64,000 bases of DNA from Thinopyrum elongatum. Taxonomy: Eukaryota; Streptophyta; Magnoliopsida; Poales; Poaceae. The stretch lies in NCBI GenBank assembly GCA_011799875.1, contig CM022302.1:306043048-306107047 (forward strand), given 5' to 3'. The translations under genes and the position numbers were made by a program. The notes under the pieces are model-generated. The model was given only the letters and a program-made list of their open reading frames with translations, was not told the DNA's origin and ran no database searches. This document shows positions 10,862-23,047 of the stretch, piece by piece. The stretch's first letter is position 1, and each line of letters starts with the position of its first letter.

Positions 10862-12103
10862 CAGCTTAGCCTCCGCCGACCGCCCCATAAGGTTGCGGCA
10901 TACGTACCGCTCGTACATAACTACGCACTTAAAATACCTTGGGCAGCGCCGGAGGCACACTGCGGAAAAGCTCCATAGTACGGTTTGACCCTATTCGGAC
11001 CTCAACCTTTTTTCCCCTATAGGTTCGTTAAAAAAGCTACCTCATCTACGGAGGCTCTTTTCCAGGTCCCTCTTTCTTACAGACGACCATCACCTCCTCC
11101 TCTTAAAGGATTTCCCACCAAGGAGAAATGGCGCAGACGTGCGGCAGGGCACCATCGAGACCTTCAAACCACTACTTTTAGGCCCTGCGTAAACCTTTTT
11201 CCTTGTGTAAAACTTTTGGCATGTAAAATAGCCTCGATATTTATCGCATTATCTGTAATAATACGGCTCGACGTAGTCATCAGGGTATAAAGGAAGCAGT
11301 TGATCACCACTTTTGTTTGGCACTCATTTATTTTTGTTATCTGTATGCCCTCCCTACTTCAGACTGCGACACGTGCTTTAGTCCGGCCTTAACACCGGGG
11401 GCTGTATTCGGTCCTGCACGTTTCAAAGTCTGAACACCTATAGGGTACTCTTCGGCGTCCCGGATATTGCATTATATGCATCGGCTCCAAATCATGTCTT
11501 TGGTCTATAGTTAGGTTGCCCGGCTCCTATGCTTACCACCTTACGTTCCGCCCGTTCGGCTAAGGTAGTAAAGGGAGAACTACTGCGATTGTATTTCTGG
11601 TTCGTCCGGTCAAGTACCTCAGTAGAGAAAGCCGAAAACTGACTGTCATGATAAGCGTGAGCTGGTCAGCGATTCGGCGACTTAGTATTATACTACAAAT
11701 CATTACCGATTTACTCCGTGTTATACGAGGGGCTGGTCTTCGTCCAGCCGCGTGGAAAAGGCACCGTAGTCCGGATAGCCGCACACGCACCAGGGGCTAG
11801 TACTTAGCCCCACAGTCAAACTCCTATGGCTAAGTCAAAGTAATAAAGCCGAATAGTCTGATTGCCTGGTTCACCGCGCTGACACCTCCTTTACGGACCA
11901 AGACGTTGGATAAAGTGTGGTCACGTGTTACGCCGAACACCCCTGTAGCATCTACATGGGGGCTGAAGCCGATGACTGGCAACTTTCAGAAATAAAACAA
12001 TAAACGGCCGCAGAGGAGGAAAAATCGCTTGAAAGAAAAGGCGCAAACATAGCTATATAAACAGCATGCGTTCATCACATTATTTGTACAAACCCGAACA
12101 CAC
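10862..12103. other. Non-coding gap of the gypsy-type element
   Basis: Reverse transcriptase, RNase H and integrase would be expected here in an autonomous relative. I find no such motif on either strand, only short frames. The sequence leads directly into the antisense reading frame. Confidence 0.6.
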
Positions 12104-12945
12104 TCAATCAAATATTACGTCCTTAGAGCATTGACCTGCGATCACTCGGGCTCCTTCTAGGATGTCATCGAAGTACCTTTTCGGCTTCTGGTGATCTTTG
12201 CCTTTGGGCGGGCCTGCGGTTGCCACTTCGGTGGCCTTCATCTTTGCCCATTGCATCTTGACGCGGGCGAAGGCCATCCGGGCACCCTCTATGCAGGCCG
12301 AGCGCTTAAATGCATCAATCCGAGGCCGCGTGTCGATAAGCCGCTTCACCAAACCGAAGTAGCTACTAGGGATTGGCTCGGCCGGCCAGAGCTGGACTAT
12401 CAAGTCCTTCATGGCCAAACCTGCTACCCTATGCAGCTCAGACAACTGCTTCAGTTGGTCACCTAGGAGAGGCATCGAGTGTTCCGGTGCGACAAATTGC
12501 GACCAGAACAGTTTCTCGATGGAGTTCCCCTCCTGGGCACTCTTCGGCAGATCCGCAAACGCGCCTGGAGAACTCCACACTCGGGTCAGCAAAGCATACC
12601 TCTGACCTCCAAAGACACTCTGCAAAAGAAAGGCCTTACCAGCCGCTATCTGCCTCGCCTGATGGATCTCTTCACGAGCACTCCGGGACTCGATCCGCAC
12701 CTCTTTGGCATCATGGAGAGCCTTGGCGAGCTCGGTCGACTGGTCCGAAGTCTTCTGCTCTAAAGCTTTGCATTTGCTGATGGCATCCTTCAGCTCCTAC
12801 TCTACTTCAGCCACCCGAGCTTCGTGTTGGCGGCGGGCATCTTGCTCGGTCTTCAGTACGGCAGCCGCCTTGTCAGCGGCTGCCTTATTCGCCTCCGCCT
12901 CCTTTTTGGCCTGGGCAAGGGTCCTTTTGAGGGTCTCGACCTCGG
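12104..12945 (-). pseudogene. Antisense ORF of the gypsy-type element, C-terminal exon
   Basis: The minus-strand exon begins after an AG acceptor near 12946 with a coiled-coil stretch (EVETLKRTLAQAKKEAEANK). It then has a TAG stop at 12797-12799 that probably replaced CAG, and continues in frame to a stop at 12104 through AREEIHQARQIAAGKAFLLQ, FGGQRYALLTRVWSSPGAFADLP, LAMKDLIVQLWPAEPIPSSY and ARMAFARVKMQWAKM. This is the conserved tail of the antisense proteins found in many cereal gypsy elements. One nonsense codon interrupts it. The next exon upstream is at 20275, beyond the nested element. Confidence 0.75.
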
Positions 12946-12998
12946 CTGCGCCAGCTATGATTATAATCAAAGCATTCCCTAAGTTAATCTCTAAATAT

Positions 12999-13003
12999 AC
13001 ATA
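12999..13003. repeat. 5-bp target-site duplication ACATA, left copy
   Basis: ACATA precedes the TG at 13004 and is repeated at 20227-20231 after the CA at 20226. Both copies lie inside an intron of the antisense ORF. Confidence 0.9.
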
Positions 13004-16000
13004 TGTAACACCCTGGTTTTCGCTCCTATTTTTTTTTCTTTCGTGGGATTTGACTTCCGTCTTTTTTCTCGGTGTTATTGGATTTTCTCTAGCTCTTTGG
13101 TATATGTAGATGGTCATTTAGCCTTGCCTTCCCTATCCAACCAGAGTTTCTCTCCAGTCCAATCTTGCCACCCAAGATATGTTCTCAAGACTTTTCCACT
13201 GAAACCCTACCTTCCGAGTTGCCGGAAGGGAAACCCTAATTCTTGCAGTTACAAAGGAACCCCAATTTCCTTTGATCTGTTGCCTCCCAAACTTTTCCCA
13301 GTGATCATCCTTTCTTTGTAAACCCTGGATATGCAAAAATATTGCCAAGTCATTTGCAATATTTTTCATTTATAATTAATTCCTTTTTCTGCCAGTTAAA
13401 GGAATTAAATCAAGGAAAATATCTATCCATCTCCAAAGTTCATGAAAACTTGTGGAGATATTCTTTGTGATCATATTGAGCTCCCACAAAAATACTGGCC
13501 ATAATTAAATAAGGGAAATTGCATTTTCCAATTTAATGCTGATATTGCATTTTGGGCAGTTTCTAAAGGAACTACCATTTTGGTAGCCAGGAAAAATCCC
13601 AAATAATTTGTGGAGCTTCTCCTATCCATATCTTCACCATTTCCATCAAAACCCAAGTTCCATAGTCCAAAGTTTGACCACAGCATCAATTTGCAAATTC
13701 TGTCCAGTTGGGCAAATTGCAAAGGAACTGCTTGAACCCTTGATCCATTTGAGCTGAAATTTTTCATGGTGGTTAAAATTGACAAATCACTCATGGGAAC
13801 CAAAAATCAGCTCAATCTATCTATCTATTCATCCACATCACTTTTGTCAAGTTTCTGTCTATTTGGAACCTCTGTGAAGGAAGTACCACTTTGGCATTTC
13901 CAAATAAGCTGAAATTTTACTAGCACCTCCATACTCCCAAATAACCTCCCTCCACCAAAATTCAGCTCATTCCATGTAGCCATTTTCCCCCAGCATCATC
14001 ATCTTCCTTTCTAGCCAGATTGCATGGTTACAAAGGAGGTGCCAGATAGACTGGTCCATTTGTGCTAAACTTTGGCCAAGATAACCACCTTGGTAGATTA
14101 TTACCCTATGCCAAGGATCAGGCCAATAGGAGCACTGTGATGACCACACCACCTGTCAAACACCTTGCTGCCAGCTGTCATTTGACCAAGGTGCAGTCAT
14201 ATCTAAGCTTCCTGTTCTTTCTAGTGAGGTCAGGTCAACTCAGAGAAGTGTGTAGATAACCCCAGACATGGTTTGGCTGCGAGTGCGGCATGGCAACACC
14301 ATGGCCACGCGGTGACCACTTGCAGTGCACTGCGTGAACAGAGGCTTCGCGACCACTCTCTGGCGGGCTCCGGCTTGTCCGGGAGTGCCGGCAAGCTGCC
14401 CACCACACACGTACACCGCCTGGAGCCTTCTCCCCTTGTCTCCTAGCTCCTAGCCATGCCTGCCGACATCAGATGCTCCACCGGAGCACCGCCGCGTCGC
14501 CGATCCTCCTAGAACTTCGGCCACCCTCCCCTGCTTTCCCGAGCTCTCCTCCTCGGCTATTTAAGCTTACCTTGAGTCTTCCTGCAACCCACCAGTCCCC
14601 TCAGCTGAGCCCTGGAGCTCCCCATCTTCCCCATGGTCGAAGGCCGTCGCCGGTTCCCCTTGGCCATCTCCGGCCCATAGCCCTCCCCCTCCCTCTCCTC
14701 AGCGCCCTTAGCTCCTCTAGAGGCCCTCACGCCGCAGCTGCCCCGAACTCCAGCGAAGTAGCCCCGCCGGCGCGGCCCTTCCCTCAAAGCTTTTCTGCCA
14801 CTGTGGCCTATCCATGGTGACGGTGTTGTAAGCCGTCCCAGCCGACGCCGCGGCCACCTGCGAGCGTGGCGTAGAGCGGCGGGTCCTCCGCGCTCGACGG
14901 TTGGTCCTGGTGAGCCGTGAGGCGGTAGCAGCGTCGCCGGCCGAGCCCGCCTCTGTTGCCTCAGTCGCGTGGAGAAGAAGACAGGGAGGAGGAGAGAGGA
15001 GATGCCATGTGCCCCGCTCGTCATTCTCTCAGGCACTGACCAAGTGGACCCGTTGACCGGGTTAAGTGGAAACGACTTCGGCCGAATGCGCTTTCCCCGT
15101 GGGAAGACGTACTCTGCTGCGGCCGCGCGCAGAAATGCGCTTTCTTCGTTCTGAAAGCGTACTTCTGCAAAATACGTTTTCAGCTCAGCCATCCGAAACA
15201 GTTAAAAAGTGGACGTTCAACCGTTAGCAGTAGAAAATGAATATTTTTTATTTAAATTCTTCCTAACGGACGAACGTCCACAACTCCGCAACCGTAACTC
15301 CGATTCAGGTGAAACCAACGCCCACGTCTTTGCCTCGTCGAGCCCGTTCCGATGGAATCATTTTCATAATGGTTACACATTCTGAAAAATGTCCATTTTT
15401 TCCCTATCCTTTATTCAGCCCCTCCGAGAGGGAATCTTTCTGGTGAATTCTTCCGCGGACTCTCCACACTTCTTCCTGTAGTATTCTTCGACCCCCAGGC
15501 AAGCCGACCATCTGATATATGCCCTAAAGCATTGCTCTGTGTTATTCTTGCATGTTTAATTAATGATTATGTTGGTGATAGAGATGATTGAACTTCTGCT
15601 AGGTTGCACTTACAGTTTACATTACTTGTCAATGCTCATTGTATTATCACACTAGTGACTCATATATGACAGTTGGGAGATATGTTGTTATGTTGTCATC
15701 ATGCATAGTTACTGCCATCGCCAGTTATTGTGATAAATAACTATGCTTGCTAAATGATGACTAAAGCTAAACCTAGTCGGTTGATCCAGAGTCACCTGTC
15801 CGGACTTATCCGTGCATCCACATTTGTCGGTATGGGACGACCTTGACTTGGTCTGATCGCGTGCTATTTTATCGGTACCACCAACTAGGGAAGGTTATGC
15901 GTGCGCGCTGCCCTGGCCCGGTAGGCAGCGATAACCTTGTGAGCCCAGTTGAGATATTTGCCGGCGTCCCCGTTTGGGATAGTTTAGTTGGCCATGACGG

Positions 16001-17046
16001 TGGCAGGTGTCACGAGGTGACACAGGGGCCACCCAGGACATGACCCTTGGAGGGTATGATTGTCGGTGGTACGATAGAGGAGTCACGGGTCAGGCGGGTT
16101 TCGTTGGAGCAACCCTGGTCCACCCGAATGGGATCGCGAGGTCAGGTGCTCCATGGTGTGGGTAAAGTGCGCAACCTCTGCAAAGTGTACAATCTATTCG
16201 AATAGCCACGTCCACGGTATTGGACAGCCCGTCCAGGCCTCACTAGGTGGTCAACCGTAACAGTAATAATAATGATGGAAGAACTCGTCTTATGATCGGA
16301 AGTACTTAGTGGACCGTGAGTATTCTGAGGATTGTAAGGCAACCCGGAAGAGAGTAAGTTTATCAGATTTACAGTGGAGATGCATAGACATCGGATGATG
16401 TCAGGAAAATCATATGTTAGCCATGGGATGGCTATGAAAGAGATGGTCAGATGACCGAAAGACTTGGATTGGAATTGGTTCAACATCGGATTGGATCATG
16501 AGAATGTTCGGAGTATGGAATGTTTACTTAATATGCTTTACCTTACTACATTTACTTTAGTAGTTATCTTGCTAAATAACCCTGTTATGACATGGTAATT
16601 AATATTGCTAGATAGGGATGTTATGCCTTGATAATTAATGTTGCTCTAATAACAAATGCATGCTTGAATGTCATGGATTGCTTTGCTTGGTGTATATGTT
16701 AGTTTGGTTTGCTTGCGAGTACATTCAAAAGTACTCAGCGGCCTTTAACATGGCCAGGTTCACATAAGGATCCGTCGTCCGTCGACGAGGAGCCAGAGCG
16801 TTCGCGGTCTAGGAGAGTAACCCAGTCAGCTCCCTGTGGATTGGAGCCGCACCATGACCATGCTGCCTTAGATAGAGCTTTTCCGCTGCCTTCAGCCCTA
16901 TAAACTATCATGTAAGACTTATATATTCATTAATAGAAATGCCTGTGTTGTTGATACTTGTTGTAAACACGCATGCCGTAGTGATTTCCTGGGCTGGTAT
17001 ATGTGGCGACCGTCTGGCTACTGTGGTAATCAGGCGGGGCGCCACA
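13004..17046 (+). repeat. Left LTR of the nested element
   Basis: Begins TGTAACACCC and ends GCGCCACA. The middle (about 14.3-15.2 kb) is GC-rich with long open frames on both strands, the longest 211 codons on the minus strand. None shows a domain and they sit inside an LTR, so I treat them as chance. Confidence 0.8.
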
Positions 17047-19003
17047 ACGGATGGTATCAGAGCAGCCAGGCTGACTGTAGGTTACCCTTAGCCAGACTTC
17101 ATTGCCTTGTGTTCAGTATAAAGCAAAGATGGATTTCAGCCATCTTTGCCAACCTGGCATGGCTACTATTGATCATAAGGCAAACCCCTAGGTTTTGGCT
17201 CCATCAGACCCCAACTCTCGTGGCCTTTGCCTCCGGTGTGAATTGCTCGCACCTGGCAACGACCCATGAGCCCTGGACCCCTAGGTAAACCAGATATCCT
17301 TACCCTACTTGCTAGCCATGGCAGTTCTCTTCTTAACTCTAGTTTCCTTTGGGAAACGCTTATAAATTCCATCTTTCCCCGACAACCTTAGGATCGTTGA
17401 CTAAGCCATATTGGCTATGGTCGTGCGTCGAGTTTGATGATCCCTAAGGAAGTAGTAGGAGCATGAAACCAGTGCTACCAGGAGCATTGTGTGTTTTCGC
17501 TTCTAAATCCTTAGTGGTGCATCGAGTGCGCTATACTAGTTATATTAGTGAATCTTTGGCCACATGTGTAAGGTCCGCAAAATTTGTGTTTTATTTGCTT
17601 TTTGGTTTTTCGTGGTTCTTGTTTCTTTTGTCGGTTCTGTCTCTCTGCTCCGACTAGATCCATCCGCAAGTGCCATCAAGAAAACCAGTATACAGCTGGG
17701 ATAATACCCAATAATCCCAATTCAGCAAGAGTCAACCCAAGCCAACTGCCTGGTATTCAGAACAGCAACACCGGATGTGTCAAGAATAATGAATAATGGG
17801 TCAGAAGTAGAATATGTGTGCAACAGACAAGACCAGAACCTACCTGAGAGAGTTTGCCTCAGAACAGATCACACCTAAGGAGCAGTCAGATGAGCTACCA
17901 AGAATGAACACAAGTAAGGACAAATTATTCCATCTGCGATACAAGGATTATTTCAGTCAGTAAGGTGAACTGAGACTTTTCTCAATGGACCCAAGAATTA
18001 TTTATTCCCCACCGGAGACATATTTCAAGAATGTGAATGTGCCAAGAGCACCAACAAAACTCTGGTACGTTGATGCAAATTGCAAAGCAAATCTTGAAGT
18101 TCATCGGTGTAAATGCAAAATTTTCTGGGCACTATGAACAAGGTTTGCAAGGAATATGGATGAGTTCACGGTTACCCAGAATCACTGAGCTTCCAAGCAT
18201 CCAGAATCATGCAGCACTTAACATGATTGGAAACCCAGCTGAACCGAATGGAATTATCCGTCAACTGCTTATTATCGGCAACACTTGGTTTGAATGCAAA
18301 GGGTATTCCAAATTAATTATCAACATGAAGTCTGCATCAGTCATGCAACCTTTATAGCAGCAAGGACCAGACCAGCAGAAGGACAAGCGATGTGCGTGAC
18401 CATAGGAATATCTTTAGACAAGGTATGGCCTATACCAAGTTTGGCTCCGCTATGGGTAAAATTCTGGATACTTCAAAAGGAAGCCAGAATCGGCCATAGA
18501 TCCGACTGCGTACATAGTGAAAGGCTTCTGGTATAAGTAACCCAGCCTTCCTTCGCAAGCCACCAGACTGCAAATCTTCCTCGGTACGCCACTTGGTGAG
18601 AAAAATCTTCTGGGATACGGGACTCCCATCTTCCACAGCGTGCTACCGCAAAAAACTTCCGGCGTAAGGCACTTGACCATCCCCAGCAAGACACATGAGG
18701 GAAATCTCCTGAGGTACGATACCCAGCCTTCTTCAGCATGCTACTTGGGCAAAAGCTTTGAGCATAAGGAATTCAGCCTTCTTCAACACACCATTGTGCC
18801 CACAACAAGCTTGTCAGGAGCACGAGCTAGTCTGGACACCCATCCACCTCAGAACTCAGTGGTTATGAAAGGATTTATCCTACACCTGCATATGTTGTGA
18901 GCATGCAGTCCAATGGATTAGTTCATGCGAGTCACTCGTACACGGGAATAACTGTGTTCAGAGAAACATTGGCCCCGTATTTAGAAGAAGAATATGAGCA
19001 CAT
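17047..19003. other. Internal region of the nested LTR element
   Basis: Starts with the primer-binding site and holds no gag or pol motif. Between about 18560 and 18800 there are recurring phrases such as CCAGCCTTC, GGTACG, CTACTTGG and AGCATGCTAC, suggesting a short degenerate repeat. The stretch ends at the breakpoint with the truncated right LTR. Confidence 0.6.
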
Positions 19004-20226
19004 TTGCTGGTATGGGACGGCCTTGACTTGGTCTGATCGCGTGCTCTTTTATCGGTACCACCAACTAGGGAAGGTTACGCGTGCGCGCTGCCCTGGCTCG
19101 GTAGGCGGCGATAACCTTGTGAGCCCAGTTGAGAAATTTTCCGGCGTCCCCGTTTGGGACAGTTTAGTTGGCCACGACGGTGGCAGGTGTCACGAGGTGA
19201 CACAGGGGACACCCAGGACATGACCCTAGGAGGGTATGATTGTTGGTGGTACGGTAGAGGAGTCACGGGTCAGGCGGGTTTCGTTGGAGCAACCTTGGTC
19301 CACCCGAATGGGATCACGAGGTCAGGTGCTCCATGGTGTGGGTAAAGTGTGCTACCTCTGTAGAGTGCAAAATCTATTTGAATAGCCACGTCTACGGTAT
19401 TGGACAGTCCATCCAAACCTCACTAGGTGGTAAACTGTAACAGTAATAATAATGATGGAAGAACTCGTCTTATGATCGGAAGTAGTCAGTGGACCATGAG
19501 TATTCTGAGGATTGTAAGGCAACCCGGAAGAGAGTAAGTTTATCAGATTTACAGTGGAGATGCATAGACATCGGATGATGTCAGGAAAATGATATGTTAG
19601 CCATGAGATGGCTATGAAAGAGATGGTCGGATGACCGAAAGACTTGGATTGGAATTGGTTCAACATCGGATTGGATCATGAGAATGTTCGGAGTATGGAA
19701 TGTTTACTTAATATGCTTTACCTTACTGCATTTACTTCAGTAGTTATCTTGCTAAATAACCCTGTTATGACATGGTAATTATTATTGCTAGATAGGGATG
19801 TTATGCCATGATAATTAATGTTGCTCTAATAACAAATGCATGCTTGAATGTCATGGATTGCTTTGCTTGGTGTATATGTTAGTTTGGTTTGCTTGCGAGT
19901 ACATTCAAAAGTACTCAGCGGCCTTTAACGTGGCCAGGTTCACATAAGGATCTGTCGCCCGTCGACGAGGAGCCAGAGTGTTCGTGGGCTAGGAGAGTAA
20001 CTCAGTCAGATCCCTGTGGATTGGAGCCGCACCAGGACCATGCTGCCTTAGATAGATCTTTTTCGCTGCTATCACCCAAGTAAACTATCATGTAAGACTT
20101 ATATATTCATTAATAGAAATGCCTGTGTTCTTGATACTTGTTGTAAACATGCATGCCAGAGTGATTTCCTGGGCTGGTATGCGTGGTGACCCTCTGGCTA
20201 CAGTGGTAATCATGATGGGCGCCACA
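19004..20226 (+). repeat. Truncated right LTR of the nested element
   Basis: Aligned by eye with 15824-17046 over its whole length, ending in GCGCCACA at the same LTR coordinate. The first 2.8 kb of the LTR is missing. Confidence 0.85.
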
Positions 20227-20274
20227 ACATATCACTTCTGATATCGAAATAAACTTTTAACATTATACACACAC

Positions 20275-20713
20275 CTTGCGTCTCATCGAACCGCTTATTA
20301 ATGCGGTCGATTTCCTCATTGGCCACTTGAAGCTTCTGATTGAGTTCGAAAACTTCTGCGGCCTGGGCGGTCACCGCCAACAGGGAAGTCTGTTCCAATA
20401 ACAGCACAACTGGTTAACTCTCCCAAATACTATATGGATCCTCTGTCCGGTTTCTTTTAACAGAACAGAGCCTCAGGGCTACTGTCTGTACTCAGGTATA
20501 TTCCTCTATATGAAAGGTTTTTAGAACATTACGTCGCATACCTCAAAGCCTGTCAGTAGGCTGGTGAAGGCTTCGTTTAGTCCGCTCTTAGCAGACTGAA
20601 CCTTCTCCACCACCGCACCCATCTTGGTGCGGTGCTCCGCCACGATGGAAGCACGCTGCAGTGCTTCCTCCAGAGCGTTGGGCGCCTCCGGATTAGTGGA
20701 AGTCGCCAATGGA
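20275..20713 (-). pseudogene. Antisense ORF of the gypsy-type element, coiled-coil exons
   Basis: On the minus strand an exon at about 20543-20713 reads EEALQRASIVAEHRTKMG and KSGLNEAFTSLLTGFE. It is followed, after an intron, by an exon at 20275-20389 (AQAAEVFELNQKLQVANEE, INKRFDETQ) with AG and GT borders. Heptad-like spacing suggests a coiled coil. The downstream intron holds the 7.2-kb nested element, and coding resumes at 12945. Confidence 0.65.
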
Positions 20714-21137
20714 GCTGATGCTCCTCCCCCTCCTTTGAAGAGGGCTGCTTATCCCATCCCGGAGCCGTGTTGGTCTCTGGAATGGTGTCCGACTGGGCCG
20801 GATTGTTGGGGGTCCCCACCGTCGGTTTTCATAGGGGTCGCCTCCCCTAGGTTTTTGGCGACGAAGGTGTGAACCTCGGGCGCTTTCTCGGCGGCTTCGT
20901 GCGCCCCCCCCCCCTCTGCCAAGAAAGGTCCTTTGGGACGACACCTCGGTGTCCTCCATGATCATAGGTGATGTGGCACGCGTCGGCATGTCACTCTCTG
21001 CCATTTCGGGTGGCAGAGAGTTCCCCTCCGATGATGGGGTTTGCAGGAGCTCGCGGGGAGGGCTGAAAGGCAAATAACAAAATAACTTATATAATGGAAG
21101 CAGGCATACCGAAGATAAACAGTAAGTTTCCAAATAC

Positions 21138-21483
21138 TTACGATTCGGCCAGGGGCTTCACCCTGGGTGGCTTCTTGGGGACTAGTTCGGTCTTTGAGTC
21201 CGAACTATCCGGAAGGGCCAGCTTCCCTCTCTTGGGCGTCTCCTCCTCCGGGTCTTCGGAGGCCGCCCTCTTCTTCTTCCTCCCCTTACGGGGGGAGTCG
21301 CTCTCCACCTCCTCCTCCTCTTCTTCCTCATCTCCTTCATGGGAGCAGAGGGCTTCGGTCTCTCCGAACACTGTTTCCGAGGGACCTTTATGGCGGGGGG
21401 GCGCCCTTAGCCTCCTTGCCTTTCTTCTTCTTGGTCTTCCTCTCCGGCGCCTGATAGGGCGCCGGGACCAGCATCTCCGTTAG
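21138..21483 (-). pseudogene. Antisense ORF of the gypsy-type element, charged linker exon
   Basis: The minus-strand frame carries GDEEEEEEEVESDSPRKGRK and PEEETPKRGKLALPDSSDSK, an acidic-then-basic low-complexity linker typical of the middle of these antisense proteins. It follows the Transposase_28-like part and precedes the coiled-coil exons. Confidence 0.6.
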
Positions 21484-21502
21484 ATGGGGTATGGCCGGAT
21501 CC

Positions 21503-22490
21503 TCAAGCAGTGGTGCCGGATAGTTGATCTGCTCCGCCTTTGCCGTCCAGACCTGTGAAGAAAGCAGGCGGTATAATTTCTATCATATCTGAAATATTGA
21601 TCGGATAGGTCTTCCAAAAAATTATGCTTACTGCCGTGGCTGGGTTCTCGATGTCGAGCCCGATGTCTTCATTCTTCTTCGGCCACTTTTTCTGAGCCTT
21701 GAAAAGCTGCTTCCATATATCTTCGTGCGAGGTGCCGAAGAAGCGCTTCAGGGTCCATACCTTCTCCGGATCGAACTCCCACACGAGGGAGGCCCGGAGC
21801 TGGCAAGGAAGGATGTGGCGGAAAAGCATCACTTGAATCACGTTTGTGAGACCTGTGTTCTCACCCAACATGTCGGAGATGCATTTTAGGAGCACCTTCA
21901 CCTCCAGTTTGGACCCCCAATCAAGACCCTTGGCGGTCCATGAGGTGAGTCTCGTGGGGGGTCCGGATCTGAAGTCAGGCATGCCCGCCCAGTTGGCGTC
22001 GCGGGGTTCGGTGATGTAGAACCACTCCTGCTGCCACACCTTGACCGTCTCTACGAATGCCCCTTCGGGCCAAATGGCGTTGGGGAGCTTGCTCACCATG
22101 GCCCCGCCGCAGTCCGTCGACCACCTTCGGCTTCAGATTGAAGACCTTGAGCCATAGGCCGAAGTGTGGGGGGATGCGGAGAAGAGCCTCACACATGACG
22201 ATAAATGCTGATATGTGAAGGAAGGAATTTGGAGCTAGATCAGGGACATCTAGCCCGTAGTAGAACATAAGACCCCGGACGAAGGGGTGGAGGGGAAACC
22301 CTAGCCCCCGGAGGAAATGGGGGATGAAGACGACCCTCTCACCGGGCTCCGGAGTAGGAATAACCTGATCTTTGTCAGGGATCCTATGCGCGATATCCGC
22401 GGACAAATAGCCTACGCTCCGGAGATCCTTGATGTCCTTTTTAGTGACGGTGGAGGCCTCCCACTTGCCCTTGGAGCCGGACCCGGCCAT
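21503..22490 (-). pseudogene. Antisense ORF of the gypsy-type element, N-terminal Transposase_28-like part
   Basis: ATG at 22490 gives MAGSGSKGKWEASTVTKKDI, then RIPDKDQVIPTPEPGERVVF, HFLRGLGFPLHPFVRGLMFY and LNSFLHI-type sequence (NSFLHISAFIVMCEALLRI). This is the conserved core of the family annotated as putative gypsy-type transposon (Pfam Transposase_28). A frame change near 22100 is needed to continue into NAIWPEGAFVETVKVWQQEW and FRHILPCQLRASLVWEFDPE. A GTAAGC donor near 21633 and a TTCACAG acceptor near 21552 frame a short intron before GLDGKGGADQL. The single frameshift makes it a probable pseudogene, but it is otherwise well kept. Confidence 0.75.
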
Positions 22491-23047
22491 TGCTGGGGTG
22501 GGTGGCAGCGGTGGAGGAGATTGGAGCTATGGGCGCTGGAGCTTGGAGATTGGGAGACAGAAGCTAGAGGAAGGCGTAAAGAAAAAGGAGGGGTTTTTAC
22601 CCTTTTATAGATGGTGAAAATACCAAACATCCCCCCTCCTAAGCCATAAACCTCGCTTGTTTCCAACGAAATCATGAGTAAGGTGCGGTTGGATTACCCA
22701 AACCACATTGATGAGAATCCCGTAATGGATGGGCATGGTCTTTGTTTTGACAAGACATGCCAATGAAGGCTAGACCTCGAAACGCTAAACGGGAGGCGTG
22801 AAAACGATTCGAAATGTTAAAGAGTCAAGTGTGACGCTTCGCCAAAAAAGTTGTTAGTAAAACACACTGTTCCTATTTTGACATCTTGCCTTCGTGGCTA
22901 AGGGTTGTATTGATTGTGCAGAGCCGGATACAGTTTCTTTATGCATGGAGCTAACTTAAAATTTTCAGGGGAAGGAACCTGCCTTGCAATGCCGAAGATA
23001 ATCCACGTGCCGAACTCATCGTCATCGAAGACTGGTTCAGGGGCTAC
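22491..23047. other. 3' non-coding part of the gypsy-type element
   Basis: It is the promoter side of the antisense ORF and the region before the 3' LTR. A short purine-rich stretch, TCAGGGGCTAC, abuts the LTR at 23048 and is the likely polypurine tract. Confidence 0.5.

Larger units (their letters stand above)
13004..20226 (+). mobile_element. Nested LTR retroelement with long LTR, internally deleted
   Basis: The ends TGTAACACCC at 13004 and GCGCCACA at 20226 are flanked by ACATA. The left LTR spans 13004-17046 (4.04 kb) and is followed by a primer-binding site TGGTATCAGAGC (17052-17063), complementary to initiator-Met tRNA in many plant elements. The right LTR is represented only by its last 1.22 kb (19004-20226), homologous to about 15824-17046 with roughly 4-5% mismatch. 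A deletion has therefore removed the end of the internal region and about 2.8 kb of the right LTR. No protein-coding domain is recognised. Long LTRs with no coding capacity suggest a LARD-like non-autonomous element. Confidence 0.85.

Noticed and set aside
10862..12103. Possible reverse transcriptase or integrase remnant
   Set aside because: No YxDD, HHCC or D-D-E type motif is visible on either strand.
14557..15192. 211-codon minus-strand frame
   Set aside because: Lies inside the GC-rich middle of an LTR, with an equally open plus strand and no recognisable domain.
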